Assembly (NCBI RefSeq): GCF_000374185.1
Contig: NZ_KB910518.1
Span: forward strand, 67,951-131,950
DNA: 64,000 nucleotides
Reading direction: 5' to 3'
Source: Paenibacillus sp. HW567
GTDB lineage: Bacteria > Bacillota > Bacilli > Paenibacillales > Paenibacillaceae
The notes under the pieces: model-generated
Database searches by the model: none
What the model saw: the letters and a program-made list of their open reading frames with translations, nothing else
What the model was told of the DNA's origin: nothing
Program-made: the position numbers and the translations under genes
In this document: one piece after another, positions 42,811 through 53,999 of the stretch
How positions within the stretch are numbered: position 1 is the first letter of the stretch
Layout: each line of letters begins with the position of its first letter

Positions 42811-44112
42811 ATGAAGAAAAAAGCTTCTGCGCTTCTGCTTGCGGGTTTTATGCTGCTAACGGCCTGCTCCAGTAACTCCAATAACCAGGCAAATACAGCG
42901 AATGAAGGGAAAACAGGCGCACCCAAGGAAATTACAGTCTGGGCATGGGACAAAAATTTCAATATCGCTGCGATGAATCTCGCGAAAGACGCTTATGTGA
43001 AAGAACATCCCGATGCCAAAATCAACGTTGTTGAATATGCACAGGATGATATCATCCAAAAGCTGAACACCGGTCTCAACTCGGGTACAGCTTCCGGTCT
43101 GCCGAACATCGTTCTGATCGAAGACTACCGTGCACAAAGCTTCTTGCAAACGTATCCAGACTCTTTCCAGGAGCTTGGCGATGCGATCAAGCCGGCTGAT
43201 TTCGCTGACTATAAGATCGGGACAACCAGCTTTAACGGGAAGCAATACGGTGTTCCGTTCGACTCCGGCGTTGTAGGTCTCTATGTCCGTACGGATTATC
43301 TGCAGGAAGCAGGCTATAAAGTTGACGATCTTCAGGATATCGACTGGCAGAAGTATATTGAAATCGGTAAAGCAGTTAAAGCCAAGACCGGCAAAGATAT
43401 GCTGACCCAGGACCCGAACGATCTGGGGCTGATCCGGATGATGATCCAGTCCGCCGGCTCCTGGTACCTGAAGAGCGACGGTAAAACACCAGATCTGAAG
43501 GACAATACAGTCCTTAAGGAAGCCTTCGAAACCTACAAAGAGCTGATGAACGCGAATATCGTCAAGGTTAACTCCGACTGGAGCTCATTCCTGGCTGGCT
43601 TCAACAGCGGTGATGTAGCTTCCGTTCCAACTGGCAACTGGATTACACCTTCGATAAAATCCGTAGCTGACCAGTCCGGCAAATGGGCGGTGGTGCCTTT
43701 CCCTAAACTCAAAAATGTGGCAAACTCCGTACATGCATCCAACCTGGGCGGCAGCTCATGGTATGTGCTTAACAATGACGGCAAAGAAGCGGCAATTCAG
43801 TTCCTGGCGGCAACCCTTGGCTCCGACACTGACCTGTACCAGAAGCTTGTGACTGACGTAGGCGTTATCGGGACTTACAAACCGGCTGCTGAAGGCAAAG
43901 CTTACACTGCTGCAGACGACTACTTCGGCGGACAAAAGGTCATCTCCGACTTTGCAAAATGGACTGCTGAAATTCCTAAAGTGAACTACGGCATGCACAC
44001 CTATGCGATTGAAGATATTCTCAAGGTTGAAATGCAGAACTTCCTGAACGGCACGTCTGTAGATAAAGCACTTGGCGACGCCCAGTCCCAGGCAGAGTCA
44101 CAGATCCAGTAA
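42811..44112 (+). CDS. Sugar-binding lipoprotein (ABC transporter)
   Basis: This 433-residue extracellular solute-binding protein of family 1 has a lipoprotein signal with lipobox LLTACSSNSN, Cys near residue 19, so it is anchored to the outer face of the membrane. The mature part has the family pattern KEITVWAWDKNFNIAAMNLA, VPFDSGVVGLYVRTDYLQEA and DVASVPTGNWITPS. It delivers a sugar or oligosaccharide to the two permeases downstream. The neighbouring GH2 beta-galactosidase suggests a galactoside, which is inference. GGGGGA lies before the ATG. Confidence 0.92.
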   Translation: MKKKASALLLAGFMLLTACSSNSNNQANTANEGKTGAPKEITVWAWDKNFNIAAMNLAKDAYVKEHPDAKINVVEYAQDDIIQKLNTGLNSGTASGLPNIVLIEDYRAQSFLQTYPDSFQELGDAIKPADFADYKIGTTSFNGKQYGVPFDSGVVGLYVRTDYLQEAGYKVDDLQDIDWQKYIEIGKAVKAKTGKDMLTQDPNDLGLIRMMIQSAGSWYLKSDGKTPDLKDNTVLKEAFETYKELMNANIVKVNSDWSSFLAGFNSGDVASVPTGNWITPSIKSVADQSGKWAVVPFPKLKNVANSVHASNLGGSSWYVLNNDGKEAAIQFLAATLGSDTDLYQKLVTDVGVIGTYKPAAEGKAYTAADDYFGGQKVISDFAKWTAEIPKVNYGMHTYAIEDILKVEMQNFLNGTSVDKALGDAQSQAESQIQ

Positions 44113-44232
44113 GCTTCTGGTAACCTCTGATTTCCCTGCTGTCCTCCCGTTCCGGCCGGTTGCGCCGTGGCGGGAGACGGCAGTTTCTCCGTTTTTTTGA
44201 CTCACGCCTATATAGAGAAAGGATTGAGAGCT

Positions 44233-45111
44233 GTGAACCATACAATGCGCAACCGCGCAAAGCTTACGGGGTGGTTATTTATTGCTGCCGCCGTCCTTAT
44301 GATTTGCCTGTTCTACTTTTATCCGATGATTCAGGCTTTGCTGCTGTCCTTCAAAACGGGCGCGGGAGCAAATCTTCACTTTGACGGATTAAGCAATTAT
44401 AAACGGCTCTTCAGCGACAAAACCTTTTTTACCGCGGTCAAGAACACTTTTCTGTTCCTGATTGTGCAAGTGCCGCTCATGATTGTCTTTGCGATGATTA
44501 TTTCCGTGTTGCTTAATGACAGCAAGCTGCGCTTTAAGGGATTTTTCCGTACTGCGATTTTCTTGCCTTGCGTAACCTCGCTTGTAGCCTATTCCGTCGT
44601 ATTCAAATATCTGTTCGGCAATGACGGACTGGTGAATCTGGCTTTAATGAACCTGCATATTTTATCCGAACCGATCCAGTGGATCTCTGATCCCTTCTGG
44701 GCTAAAGTCACCATTATTATTGCAATAACCTGGCGCTGGACGGGATACAATATGATTTTCTTCCTCTCCTCGCTGCAGAACATCGACAACTCCATTTATG
44801 AAGCTGCGAAAATTGATGGTGCTTCGGGCCCGAGACAATTTTTCTCGATTACCGTACCGCTGCTCAAGCCGATCATTCTCTTTACGTCGATTACCTCGAC
44901 CATCGGCACGCTGCAATTGTTCGATGAAATTATGAATATTACAAAGGGAGGTCCAGGCAACGCGACGCTCTCCATTTCCCAATATATCTACAATCTTTCG
45001 TTCAAGTACACGCCTGACTTTGGATATGCGGCTACAGTGTCGTATTCTATCGTGGTCATGATTATTGTACTGTCCTTCCTTCAAATCAAATTGGCAGGTG
45101 ATGATAAATAA
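44233..45111 (+). CDS. Sugar ABC transporter permease 1
   Basis: This 292-residue MalF/UgpA-type permease has six transmembrane helices (e.g. WLFIAAAVLMICLFYFYPMI and LIVQVPLMIVFAMIISVLL) and the cytoplasmic EAA loop YEAAKIDGASGPRQFFSITV that docks the ATPase. Start: GTG 44233 (VNHTMRNRAKLTGW) follows AAAGGATTGAGAGC; a longer reading from 44167 crosses the intergenic hairpin and is rejected. No ATPase gene follows, so it probably shares an MsmX-type ATPase encoded elsewhere. The stop overlaps the next start. Confidence 0.92.
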   Translation: MNHTMRNRAKLTGWLFIAAAVLMICLFYFYPMIQALLLSFKTGAGANLHFDGLSNYKRLFSDKTFFTAVKNTFLFLIVQVPLMIVFAMIISVLLNDSKLRFKGFFRTAIFLPCVTSLVAYSVVFKYLFGNDGLVNLALMNLHILSEPIQWISDPFWAKVTIIIAITWRWTGYNMIFFLSSLQNIDNSIYEAAKIDGASGPRQFFSITVPLLKPIILFTSITSTIGTLQLFDEIMNITKGGPGNATLSISQYIYNLSFKYTPDFGYAATVSYSIVVMIIVLSFLQIKLAGDDK

Positions 45112-45935
45112 TGAGAACGCTGCGCCGTGCCCCAATCTATGTGTTTTTGTCTATTGTGGCGATCGTGTCGATTTTTCCGTTTCTGTGGATGATTATCAGC
45201 GCGACAAATCTTTCGGTGGATGTGACCCAGGGAAGAATGCTCCCCGGTACGCACCTGTTCGAAAATATTAAAAACCTGACGGATTCGATCAACCTGGTCC
45301 CTGCACTGTGGAATACATTGAAAATTGCCTTGATGACAACTATTCTGGCTCTGTTGATTGCCTCATTGGCCGGATACGGATTCGAAATTTACCGCAGTAA
45401 AGCTAAGGATATCGTCTTCAATCTGTTATTGTTGTCCATGATGATTCCTTTCGCCGCACTGATGGTTCCGCTGTATCAAATGTTCTCGAAGCTGACCGGT
45501 ACGGTTCCGGTTATCGGAGTGAACACACTGGCTGCGGTTATTCTCCCGACCTTCACCACGGCGTTTCTGATCTTCTTCTTCCGTCAGAGCTCTAAGATGT
45601 TCCCGAGGGAGCTTCTGGAAGCCGGCCGGATGGACGGATTGTCAGAGCTGGGATTGTTCTTCCGCATTTATGTTCCAACCATGAAGACGACCTATTCCGC
45701 TGCTGCCATCATTACGTTCATGTCTAGCTGGAATAACTACCTCTGGCCGCTGATCGTGCTGCAGACTCCGGAGAAACGGACAATCCCGCTCCTGATCTCG
45801 AACCTCGGCTCCAGCTACTCGCCGGATTTCGGTGTTATCATGGCTGCGGTGGTCATCTCCACACTTCCGACAGCACTCGTCTTCTTCCTGATGCAGAAGC
45901 AGTTCGTTGCCGGCATGGTTGGTTCCGTGAAATAA
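45111..45935 (+). CDS. Sugar ABC transporter permease 2
   Basis: This 274-residue MalG-type permease is the partner of the preceding gene, starting at the TAATG overlap. Six helices are visible (YVFLSIVAIVSIFPFLWMI; LLLLSMMIPFAALMVPLYQM; VIMAAVVISTLPTALVFFLM), as is the EAA loop LLEAGRMDGLSELGLFFRIY. It forms the heterodimeric channel with permease 1 for the sugar bound by the lipoprotein. The C-terminus FVAGMVGSVK is the usual MalG-type end. Confidence 0.93.
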   Translation: MRTLRRAPIYVFLSIVAIVSIFPFLWMIISATNLSVDVTQGRMLPGTHLFENIKNLTDSINLVPALWNTLKIALMTTILALLIASLAGYGFEIYRSKAKDIVFNLLLLSMMIPFAALMVPLYQMFSKLTGTVPVIGVNTLAAVILPTFTTAFLIFFFRQSSKMFPRELLEAGRMDGLSELGLFFRIYVPTMKTTYSAAAIITFMSSWNNYLWPLIVLQTPEKRTIPLLISNLGSSYSPDFGVIMAAVVISTLPTALVFFLMQKQFVAGMVGSVK

Positions 45936-45955
45936 CACATTAGGAGGGATTGGAA

Positions 45956-48900
45956 GTGACAGTTAGTCCAAGCTTGAGCTGGCTGGAAGATCCGGGCGTA
46001 TTCAAGGTGAACCGGCTGGAGGCCCATTCAGACCACCGTTATTATTCGAATATGGCTGAAGCAGAGGCCGGAGCACCGATGGATATGCGCTACAGCCTGA
46101 ACGGGAGCTGGAAATTCAGTTATGCGCCGAATCCGGCCAGCCGTGTAGAATCATTTTTTACAGAAAGCTATAATTGCTCGGCCTGGGACAGTATCCAGGT
46201 TCCCGGACATATCCAGCTCCAGGGCTTCGGCAGGCCGCAATATGTCAATACAATGTATCCGTGGGATGGCCTCAGTGATGTCCGTCCGCCGCATATCCCG
46301 CAGGAGCATAACCCGGTCGGCAGCTATGTGAAGGAATTCCGCCTGCCGGCGAACTTGGAGAACGGACCGCTGTTTATTTCCTTCCAAGGGGTGGAATCGG
46401 CTTTTTATGTGTGGCTTAACGGCGAATTCGTCGGCTATGCCGAGGACAGCTTCACCCCGTCGGAATTTGATCTGACTCCCTATCTGCGTGCAGGCAAAAA
46501 CAAGCTGGCCGCCCAGGTATATCAGCGCAGCACCGGCGGCTGGCTGGAGGATCAGGATTTCTGGCGGTTCTCAGGCATCTTCCGCGATGTCTATCTGTAC
46601 ACTGTTCCGAAGCACCATATCCGCGACCTTGAGGTACGGGCAGAGCTGGATGATACGTACACGCGAGGAAGCCTGAGTGTGCTCATGCAGTTGCTTGATA
46701 CTCCGCAGGAGGCTGTCAGCGCCAGGCTTGAGCTTAAGGATAACGCCGGTGAGGTGCGGCTGAGCGGTGAGGGCGTTTTTACCGGACAGAAGCTTACTCT
46801 TTCGGGAGAGGTTGCCGATGTGGTGGCCTGGAGCGCAGAGAACCCGTATCTGTACACACTCTGCATTTCGCTTATGGATGCGCAGGGAGATATCGTTGAA
46901 GCAGTGGTCCAAAAGACCGGCTTCCGCCGGTTCGAGCTGAAGAACAAGCTGATGCACATCAACGGCAAGCGCATTGTCTTCAAAGGCGTCAACCGCCATG
47001 AATTCAACTGCCGCCAAGGCCGGAGCATCACCCGCGAAGATATGCTGTGGGATATCCAGACACTGAAGAGAAGCAATATTAATGCTGTACGCACATCACA
47101 TTATCCGAACCAGACGTTATGGTATGAGCTGTGTGATGAATACGGCGTTTATGTAATTGATGAAATGAACCTGGAAACTCATGGCTCGTGGCAGAAGATG
47201 GGCATTGTTGAGCCTTCCTGGAACATTCCGGGCAATGACCCGGATTGGCGGGACATCGTTCTGGACCGTGCCGTCTCTATGGTGGAGCGGGATAAGAATC
47301 ACCCTTCCATTCTGATCTGGTCCTGCGGGAATGAGTCGTATGCCGGACAAGTCATTCTGGATGCGGCGAACTGGTTCCGCAGCCGGGACAACAGCCGTCT
47401 GGTCCATTATGAGGGCGTGTTCCACAACCGCGAGTATGATGCAACAAGTGATATGGAGAGCCGCATGTACGCCAAACCGGCGGATATCGAGGAATACCTG
47501 AACAATAGTCCGGAGAAGCCTTATATTAGCTGTGAATACATGCATGCGATGGGCAATTCCGTTGGCGGCATGCATAAATACACGGAGCTGGAGAATAAAT
47601 ACCCTATGTACCAGGGCGGGTTCATTTGGGACTATATTGATCAGTCGATCCTTGCCAAAGACCGCTTTGGACAGGAGTACTTCGCTTACGGCGGCGATTT
47701 CGGGGACCGGCCGACAGATTACAGCTTCTGCGGCAACGGCATAGTGTATGCCGACCGGGAGTGGACGCCGAAGCTGCAGGAGGTCAAATTCCTATACCAG
47801 AATTACAAGCTGGAGCCGGCCAAGACAGGCATCCGCCTCATTAATGAGAGCCTGTTCGCGGGAACGGAGCATCTTACGCTGGAGTACAGCCTGTACTGTG
47901 AAGGTGAGCTGCTCGGCACTTGGACTGCAGAGGCCAACGCAGCGGCGCAAAGTGAAATCCTGGTGCCGATAGCGCTGCCGAACTTGGACGAGACACCGGG
48001 CGAATACTGCATACAAGCCTCATTGCTGCTGAAAGAAGCGGAGCTGTGGGCTGAAGAAGGATATGAAATTGCTTTTGGAGAGTCTGTCTTCGTTGTGCAG
48101 GCAAATGCGGAGGCAGAGCAGGCCGCCGGTAAATTGAAGGTTGTTGAAGGGGATGTGCAGATCGGCGTCCTCGGCGAAAACTTCACTGTGCTGTTCTCCA
48201 AGCAAGCGGGTTCACTGGTATCGCTGAACTACCACGGCCGTGAGCTGATCGCAGCTCCTCCGGCACCGCTGTTCTGGAGGGCAACGACCGACAACGACAA
48301 GGGAACGAATCTCGGCTACAATGCTGGCTGCTGGTATGCCGCCAGCCTGGATCGTAAATGTGTTGAAGTGAGCCTGGCACAAGAAGAAGGGACTGTTACA
48401 GTAACCTTTGATTACCGGTTCAGCATTCATGCTGATCTGGCAGTGCAGACCGCCTATACCGTCTACGGTGACGGAACGGTCCGGGTACATACCCGCTATA
48501 CCGGTGCTGCCGGACTGCCGGATCTGCCGATTGTGGCCTTATCATTTAAAATGCCGGCTGACTACAGCCACAGTGAATGGTATGCGATGGGACCGGAAGA
48601 GAATTATATCGACCGTGCGTTCGGCGCCAGACTTGGTGTGTTCAGCCGGAAGGTGGGGGAGCTGCCGTCCCGTTATCTTGTTCCGCAGGAGTCCGGGAAC
48701 CGCACTGGCGTACGCCGTGTGAAGATTACCGACAATGCGGGAATCGGACTGCAAATTTCAGCGCCGGCAACTGCGCCTGTAGAATGCAATCTGTCGCCGT
48801 ATACAGCGTTTGAGCTGGAGCATGCCAGCCATGCCTTCGAGCTTCCGCAGGTTCGCTACACTGTAGTGACCGTCGCAGGCAGACAAATGGGCGTAGGCGG

Positions 48901-49006
48901 CGACGACAGTTGGGGAGCACCGGTGCACAAGGAATATACCATTCCTTCGGACCAGACGCTTGAATATGAGTTCTTTATTTCAAGTGCGGGTACGGAAGAG
49001 AAATAG
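45956..49006 (+). CDS. lacZ: Beta-galactosidase, GH2 (LacZ type)
   Basis: This 1,016-residue cytoplasmic glycoside hydrolase 2 splits beta-galactosides. The N-terminal sugar-binding and Ig-like domains lead to the TIM barrel with RTSHYPNQTLWYELCDEYGV, the acid/base Glu in LIWSCGNESYAG and the nucleophile Glu in PYISCEYMHAMGNSVGG, then a C-terminal beta-galactosidase small chain. The size matches E. coli LacZ. Start: TTG 45950 is one base from AGGAGGG, so GTG 45956, seven bases away, is preferred. As the last gene of the transporter operon it suggests that lactose or a galactoside enters by the ABC system and is cut inside. Confidence 0.94.
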   Translation: MTVSPSLSWLEDPGVFKVNRLEAHSDHRYYSNMAEAEAGAPMDMRYSLNGSWKFSYAPNPASRVESFFTESYNCSAWDSIQVPGHIQLQGFGRPQYVNTMYPWDGLSDVRPPHIPQEHNPVGSYVKEFRLPANLENGPLFISFQGVESAFYVWLNGEFVGYAEDSFTPSEFDLTPYLRAGKNKLAAQVYQRSTGGWLEDQDFWRFSGIFRDVYLYTVPKHHIRDLEVRAELDDTYTRGSLSVLMQLLDTPQEAVSARLELKDNAGEVRLSGEGVFTGQKLTLSGEVADVVAWSAENPYLYTLCISLMDAQGDIVEAVVQKTGFRRFELKNKLMHINGKRIVFKGVNRHEFNCRQGRSITREDMLWDIQTLKRSNINAVRTSHYPNQTLWYELCDEYGVYVIDEMNLETHGSWQKMGIVEPSWNIPGNDPDWRDIVLDRAVSMVERDKNHPSILIWSCGNESYAGQVILDAANWFRSRDNSRLVHYEGVFHNREYDATSDMESRMYAKPADIEEYLNNSPEKPYISCEYMHAMGNSVGGMHKYTELENKYPMYQGGFIWDYIDQSILAKDRFGQEYFAYGGDFGDRPTDYSFCGNGIVYADREWTPKLQEVKFLYQNYKLEPAKTGIRLINESLFAGTEHLTLEYSLYCEGELLGTWTAEANAAAQSEILVPIALPNLDETPGEYCIQASLLLKEAELWAEEGYEIAFGESVFVVQANAEAEQAAGKLKVVEGDVQIGVLGENFTVLFSKQAGSLVSLNYHGRELIAAPPAPLFWRATTDNDKGTNLGYNAGCWYAASLDRKCVEVSLAQEEGTVTVTFDYRFSIHADLAVQTAYTVYGDGTVRVHTRYTGAAGLPDLPIVALSFKMPADYSHSEWYAMGPEENYIDRAFGARLGVFSRKVGELPSRYLVPQESGNRTGVRRVKITDNAGIGLQISAPATAPVECNLSPYTAFELEHASHAFELPQVRYTVVTVAGRQMGVGGDDSWGAPVHKEYTIPSDQTLEYEFFISSAGTEEK

Positions 49007-49039
49007 CAGTTGTAACAAAAACTATCTCTATGTAGTTAA

Positions 49040-49086
49040 AAAGCATGGCAGTGAGGGGGAACCCGGCACCGCCATGCTTTATTTTG
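49040..49086. terminator. Bidirectional terminator between lacZ and the LuxR-type regulator
   Basis: AAAGCATGGC pairs with GCCATGCTTT around a 27-base loop, with ATTTTG on one side and AACTACATAG on the other. It serves the convergent genes on both sides. Confidence 0.82.
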
Positions 49087-49089
49087 TAG

Positions 49090-52000
49090 TCAAGAATGGC
49101 GCTTGCTCTGATCCAGCAGCTTCAGCTCCTTGGCCTGGACGATGGCTTTGGTGCGCCGGTTGACTTTTAGTTTGGCGAAGATGTTTTTTACATGCACCTT
49201 TACTGTGCCTATGGCGATAATCAGTTGGTCGGCGATTTCTTTATTCGACAATCCTGCTGCGAGTAAGGCGAGCACCTCAAGCTCACGGTCTGTAAGGGGT
49301 TCTTCCATTGTATCCTGCAACGGCGGGGCTTCTTGAGCCACCCCTGATTCTGGAGCGGAGGGCCCGGCTGAGTTCTGCAGCATACAGATCAGGATTCCAT
49401 TTGACGCCATAGCCTGAAGGACAGCCATGCGTTCCTTGGCGAATACACCGCTTGCCAGCTTATTTTCGAGATAAAGCACGCCCAGCATGTTACTGTGGAC
49501 CGTTACCGGAATGCACAGTGCGGACCCGGGCCGGTGCTTCGCAATATACGGGTTATGAATCAGCCAGCTATCCTCACCCCCGGTATAGTGGACCTCCTCC
49601 TGTGTGCGGAAAACATATCTGATCAGGCCTTCCGGCAGGAGAGAGCTGTCATTCATTTCTATCGGCGCAGGAGCAGCCTGATCTTCCGAATCGGCATATA
49701 CCTGTATGTAGAGTCCGTCATTGCTGCCCATCAGCAGAGCGCCTTTGCTGGCACCTGCATATTTCATTATGGTATTCATAATTTCCGCAAGCACGGTGTC
49801 GATGTCCATCTGATTGGTTATCGCCTGAGTTGTTTTGAGAATCGCTGCAAGATCGAAGTTGTCAAAAGCACCAGTTGCATTCCCGGGATTATCATGGACA
49901 GATACTTCTGCCGTATGCTCTAGAGCAGCCCGGCCTGTCGGATTTGGTGCGCTTTCAGATGCCGGAGCAGCATTCTCACGCTGCTGCCATTGCTGCAGGA
50001 GCTTCTCCACCTGTGTCAGCTTCATTTGTACACCCCAATCAGTATATGCCTCGAAGGCCAATTGCAAATAAAATAAAGCTGTTTTCTTATTGCTCCGGCT
50101 CCAGTAATGGCTCGCGGCAAGCTCGCCCGCAAGGCTTGTTACCTGAACATCGTCCTGCTCTCTCGCTCCGCGGATGGCCTTATCGTATAGCTCCTCAGCA
50201 CTCATGAAATCGCCGGAGGCACGCGCAAGCTCGGCTTGAAGGAGATCTGATCTGGGCTGGTACTTATCCGGGCTCCATGCCGCCCATTTTTTGAAACGCT
50301 TAAGATTGCTTAGCAGGCGTTTTTTAGTAGGGGCCTCTTTCCATGACTGTGCAGGACCGGCCAACAACGCAAGTGACTCGTATAAAAGGCATTCCGGCAA
50401 ATGAGGCAGGTGCGTGGCGTAGTCTTCGTAAGACTCCGCTTGCCGTGCCCAGCGGATGGCTTTGTCATGATTGCCGAGCAAATAGCTAAGCTGAGCCTTA
50501 TAAGTATTGTATTGAAAAAAGGTGGTGGCTGAAGTCTCCTCCATCTGAATCCGGCTCAGAAATTCCTCTTCGTCAAAGCCCGCGCTGTTGAAGGAGTCCG
50601 GCGCTGCCGTCCCGCCCTGAAGGGCAAGAATGAATTGTTGATACAGGTAGAAGTTCTGCTTCACGAACTCGTCATTTGTGGTATCAAGGATCACCATATA
50701 TTCGGCTATCGTTCTTGCAAGCTCACTTAATGGCGCCCGGGTGTAGAGCGAATTAATATGCGCACCAATGGCATAGCTGGCAAACACATAGTCCCCCGAT
50801 TCCAGACCGAAGCGGAGCGCCTTATCCAAATAAATGTCCCCTTCGCGGGCATCTCCGGCAAACTGGCAGAGTACTCCGCCGAACATGGTATAGCTTTTAC
50901 TTTTAACAGAAGTGATGTTATACCGCTCGGAAAGCTCCATTCCAACCTTGCCAATGGCATAACCTTTATCAAATTTGCCCCAGGCACTCCCCAGAAGCAT
51001 GCCATAAGCGGAATAAACGGCTGCGGAAACAGGGCTATTTCCATATTTAAGGGATAATTGAATGGCTCTGCAGATCAGCAGGAAAAAGATCTTTTTGTCC
51101 GTGAAGAAGGTGGAAGGAATAATCGCCAGAATGAGATTCATTGCGGCAATCCGGTCTTTGTCGGACATTTCCTCCAAATTAGCGAGCTTGTCATACCGGT
51201 TGCCCAGCAGCGCCTCAATTCGCATCGCTTCAATTAACAGTATGAATCTGCCCGGATGGGGTGAAATGATTATTTGGTGCTCCCGCAGACTCTCAAGACC
51301 AAGTGCAGTGCCTTCCAAATATTTGCCCTGATTAATGTATTGCATGATCCGGATCATTTGCACCCTGCTGCGCTCAGCCGTATTGCGCGCATGCTCAAGC
51401 AGGAAATTGATTTGCCTGTCAGAATCCTTGAAATTTCCGCATAAATATTCACATTCCGCTTGCTCCGCATGCAGCCCGAAGATGAGCTCGAAGTCGTTGC
51501 TCCAAGCCTCTGCCGGCAGAAGCTCTACCCCTTTTCGGAAATATCCCAGCGCAACATCGTAGGCGGAAGCCGCCTTGGCGCGGTTTCCCGCAGCAAGGTT
51601 TAATTGTACAAGCTCAAGGTTCTCCGCTGCTTTGGTTATTTGGCGTGAGCCTCTATTCAAATGGTTGACGACATCAAATGAAGTCTCTTCGTACCCGTCA
51701 TCCTGCAAGCTTCGGCCTATTCGGATATGAAGGGCCTGTTTGGCTTCATCATCCATCTGACTGTAAATCAGCTTCTGGATATGATCGTGGGCAAAACGGA
51801 ATTTATCTGTTTCATATGGCAAAATCATTCCTTCGGCTTCAATCGCGGCCCATTCAGTAATGGCCTCTTCGATCTTACGATTGGCAACGCAGGCAATCAA
51901 ATGCGGGTGGAAGGTGCTGCCCACACAAGCGGCAATTTGGAGCAGCTCCTGCGCAGCACCCGAGAGACGCTGAAATCTGTGCTCCATCAGATCATTGATG

Positions 52001-53571
52001 GGATAGCTGGGCTCCTGACCAATGATCTGCCCCAAATTCCATTGCCAGCTTTGATTCCCGTGGTTGTATTGCAGAATGCCGTCGTCCTGCAGGTGCAGCA
52101 ATATTTGCTTGAAATGAAAGGGGTTGCCGCCTGATTGATGATACAGCAGCTCGGTTAAGGACAGTGCAGCATCCGCCCCGCTATTCAGCGTCTCCATCAC
52201 AATAGGGTTCATTTGCTCAAGGCTCAGCGGTGACAGATCAATATGGCGGATCACGGCTTGGTCGGTAACGCTTCCGTCCGGCTCGTACCCCGGCAGCCTG
52301 CTAAGGTCGATATCGTTATGGCGATAGGTGCAGACAAACAGCAGATACTGGCATTCCGGGTCGCATAGCAGCGCATCAATTAATTGCAGCGACGAAGCAT
52401 CCGCCCATTGCAGGTCATCAATAAACAGGACGAGGGGATGTTCTTTGGAAGCCAGCGCTTGAACAAATTTGCGGAAAACATAGATGAACCGTTTCTTCGA
52501 TTCATTGGCCGGAAGCTCCTCTGCAGCCGGTGTGGCGCCAAGGATCAGCTCCGCTTCGGGAATAATCGCAGTAATTACGTTGGCGCCCGCCCCAAGTGTC
52601 TCCTGCAGCTTAATTCTCCACAGCTCCGACTGCTCCTTGCGTTCACCCAGCAAATGCCGCATTAATCCGCGAAAGGCTTGAATGATCGGATGATAAGGGC
52701 TTTCTTTGGAGATTTGCTCGAATTTTCCGGTGATATAGAAAAAATTGCGGGCATGCCGCTGCTTGCGAAAAACCTCGTCGATGAGGCTTGTTTTACCGAT
52801 GCCGGCTTCGCCTGATATGTAGACCATTTCTGTTGACCCGAAGCAAGCGGAATAAAAGGCCTGGCTCAGCATAGACATTTCATACTCTCTGCCATGAACC
52901 CCCGGTTCTTTAACAAAGGTATCTTGAGAACGTCCGATTTTGTCTAAATCTGCCAATAAAAAGCCGGCATTCTGATAGCGGTTATCCGGATTTTTGTCGA
53001 GCAGTCTCATGATGACAGCTTCCAGACCATCAGGCAGATGCCTATAATCATCGGTTAGCGGAGGAGGGACTTGTGTCAGATGCATGTACACCCATTCGAG
53101 CGGACCCTCGGCCAGAAAAGGCAAATGTCCGGCCCAAATTTCATAGAAAATAACACCTAAAGAATACAGATCGCTGCGCTCATCCACCGTCCGCAGCATT
53201 CTGCCTGTATTCTCGGGTGAACAATAAGGCAAGCCTGTGTCAGATATCCTGTAGCCAGCCGGACGGACGTAACCGTCATCCGAACGCTGCACCGCATAAC
53301 CTGAATCTATTAAATAGGCCTCTTGTCCATTGGAACGAACACCGATTCTCTCCGGCCGTAAATCGAGATGAAGGGTCTGTTGCTGATGAAGCTGCAGGGT
53401 ACAAGCCACGATGGACCTGGCGAGTGCGAGACGCGCCTCCGGGTTCATGCAGGTTTGTGCATTCATAAATTCCCTAAGTGTCATACCCGCAGGATGCCCT
53501 GGCGATACAGAGTCACGCTGCTGAAGTTTTGTATTACCGGTAACACTGTCAAATGGTTGGTCATCTCTCAT
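49090..53571 (-). CDS. Pseudokinase-AAA-GAF-LuxR regulator
   Basis: This is a 1,493-residue cytoplasmic signalling protein. Residues ~1-270 are a Ser/Thr kinase-like fold; the catalytic loop reads HLDLRPERI, but the DFG position is DSG (LIDSGYAV) and the N-lobe with the usual ATP-lysine is missing, so it is probably a pseudokinase. Residues ~280-600 are an AAA/STAND ATPase (Walker [11 protein letters not shown]; Walker [15 protein letters not shown]). Helical TPR-like repeats follow to ~1150, then a GAF domain (~1230-1400) and a LuxR helix-turn-helix at the C-terminus ([40 protein letters not shown]). It starts at ATG 53571. The layout recalls MalT/AfsK-like integrators; the signal is unknown. 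Confidence 0.9.
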   Translation of the reverse strand: MRDDQPFDSVTGNTKLQQRDSVSPGHPAGMTLREFMNAQTCMNPEARLALARSIVACTLQLHQQQTLHLDLRPERIGVRSNGQEAYLIDSGYAVQRSDDGYVRPAGYRISDTGLPYCSPENTGRMLRTVDERSDLYSLGVIFYEIWAGHLPFLAEGPLEWVYMHLTQVPPPLTDDYRHLPDGLEAVIMRLLDKNPDNRYQNAGFLLADLDKIGRSQDTFVKEPGVHGREYEMSMLSQAFYSACFGSTEMVYISGEAGIGKTSLIDEVFRKQRHARNFFYITGKFEQISKESPYHPIIQAFRGLMRHLLGERKEQSELWRIKLQETLGAGANVITAIIPEAELILGATPAAEELPANESKKRFIYVFRKFVQALASKEHPLVLFIDDLQWADASSLQLIDALLCDPECQYLLFVCTYRHNDIDLSRLPGYEPDGSVTDQAVIRHIDLSPLSLEQMNPIVMETLNSGADAALSLTELLYHQSGGNPFHFKQILLHLQDDGILQYNHGNQSWQWNLGQIIGQEPSYPINDLMEHRFQRLSGAAQELLQIAACVGSTFHPHLIACVANRKIEEAITEWAAIEAEGMILPYETDKFRFAHDHIQKLIYSQMDDEAKQALHIRIGRSLQDDGYEETSFDVVNHLNRGSRQITKAAENLELVQLNLAAGNRAKAASAYDVALGYFRKGVELLPAEAWSNDFELIFGLHAEQAECEYLCGNFKDSDRQINFLLEHARNTAERSRVQMIRIMQYINQGKYLEGTALGLESLREHQIIISPHPGRFILLIEAMRIEALLGNRYDKLANLEEMSDKDRIAAMNLILAIIPSTFFTDKKIFFLLICRAIQLSLKYGNSPVSAAVYSAYGMLLGSAWGKFDKGYAIGKVGMELSERYNITSVKSKSYTMFGGVLCQFAGDAREGDIYLDKALRFGLESGDYVFASYAIGAHINSLYTRAPLSELARTIAEYMVILDTTNDEFVKQNFYLYQQFILALQGGTAAPDSFNSAGFDEEEFLSRIQMEETSATTFFQYNTYKAQLSYLLGNHDKAIRWARQAESYEDYATHLPHLPECLLYESLALLAGPAQSWKEAPTKKRLLSNLKRFKKWAAWSPDKYQPRSDLLQAELARASGDFMSAEELYDKAIRGAREQDDVQVTSLAGELAASHYWSRSNKKTALFYLQLAFEAYTDWGVQMKLTQVEKLLQQWQQRENAAPASESAPNPTGRAALEHTAEVSVHDNPGNATGAFDNFDLAAILKTTQAITNQMDIDTVLAEIMNTIMKYAGASKGALLMGSNDGLYIQVYADSEDQAAPAPIEMNDSSLLPEGLIRYVFRTQEEVHYTGGEDSWLIHNPYIAKHRPGSALCIPVTVHSNMLGVLYLENKLASGVFAKERMAVLQAMASNGILICMLQNSAGPSAPESGVAQEAPPLQDTMEEPLTDRELEVLALLAAGLSNKEIADQLIIAIGTVKVHVKNIFAKLKVNRRTKAIVQAKELKLLDQSKRHS

Positions 53572-53729
53572 TTTCGGACACCTCTGATGTTGGGCTGACT
53601 AGCGATTACATTCTATTGTAATAGAAGATACTTCTTTTTAGGTATAGAGAATTTTAAGTAATGGTTTTATTCTAGGAGCATGACTAATTAGGCTGAATTA
53701 AGCAATTGGGGAGGTCTGGGTGAAGAAAT
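53572..53729. other. Divergent promoter region
   Basis: About 160 A+T-rich bases lie between the large regulator and a small rightward gene. AGGTGTCC is the candidate ribosome binding site for the leftward ATG. I see no clear operators. Confidence 0.4.
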
Positions 53730-53900
53730 ATGATGAATGCTTTCTATGCTTTTATTACTACTCTTATTATTGGAGTACTTATCTATGTGAAGATTTGGTG
53801 GGACGGACCCGGATTAAATTTTAAATTTACAAAATGGTATTTTGGTATTTTTTTCGTTGCGGCGGTGATTGTTGGGGGAGGCACTTTTTTCGTGAGTTAA
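53730..53900 (+). CDS. Small two-helix membrane protein
   Basis: This 56-residue protein has two hydrophobic helices (AFITTLIIGVLIYVKIWW and YFGIFFVAAVIVGGGTFFV) joined by a short polar loop. An ATG pair at 53730/53733 follows GGGTGAAG, a moderate site. It lies alone upstream of the S-layer-anchored protein with ~100 bases between. No family is recognised. Hydrophobic pattern, site and uninterrupted frame support a real gene, but it could be a chance frame. Confidence 0.5.
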   Translation: MMNAFYAFITTLIIGVLIYVKIWWDGPGLNFKFTKWYFGIFFVAAVIVGGGTFFVS

Positions 53901-53999
53901 ATCATATATCGGTACCCCAATTCCGATTTGGTAGATAAAGCTGCAACTTACATAAGCGTTCTTTCGATTGCTTGGGAAGTCAGGAATGGAGGATATTTA

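Noticed and set aside
48408-48920. Several frames inside the beta-galactosidase gene
   Set aside because: They are by-products of the G+C-rich codon use of lacZ on other frames, without start signals.
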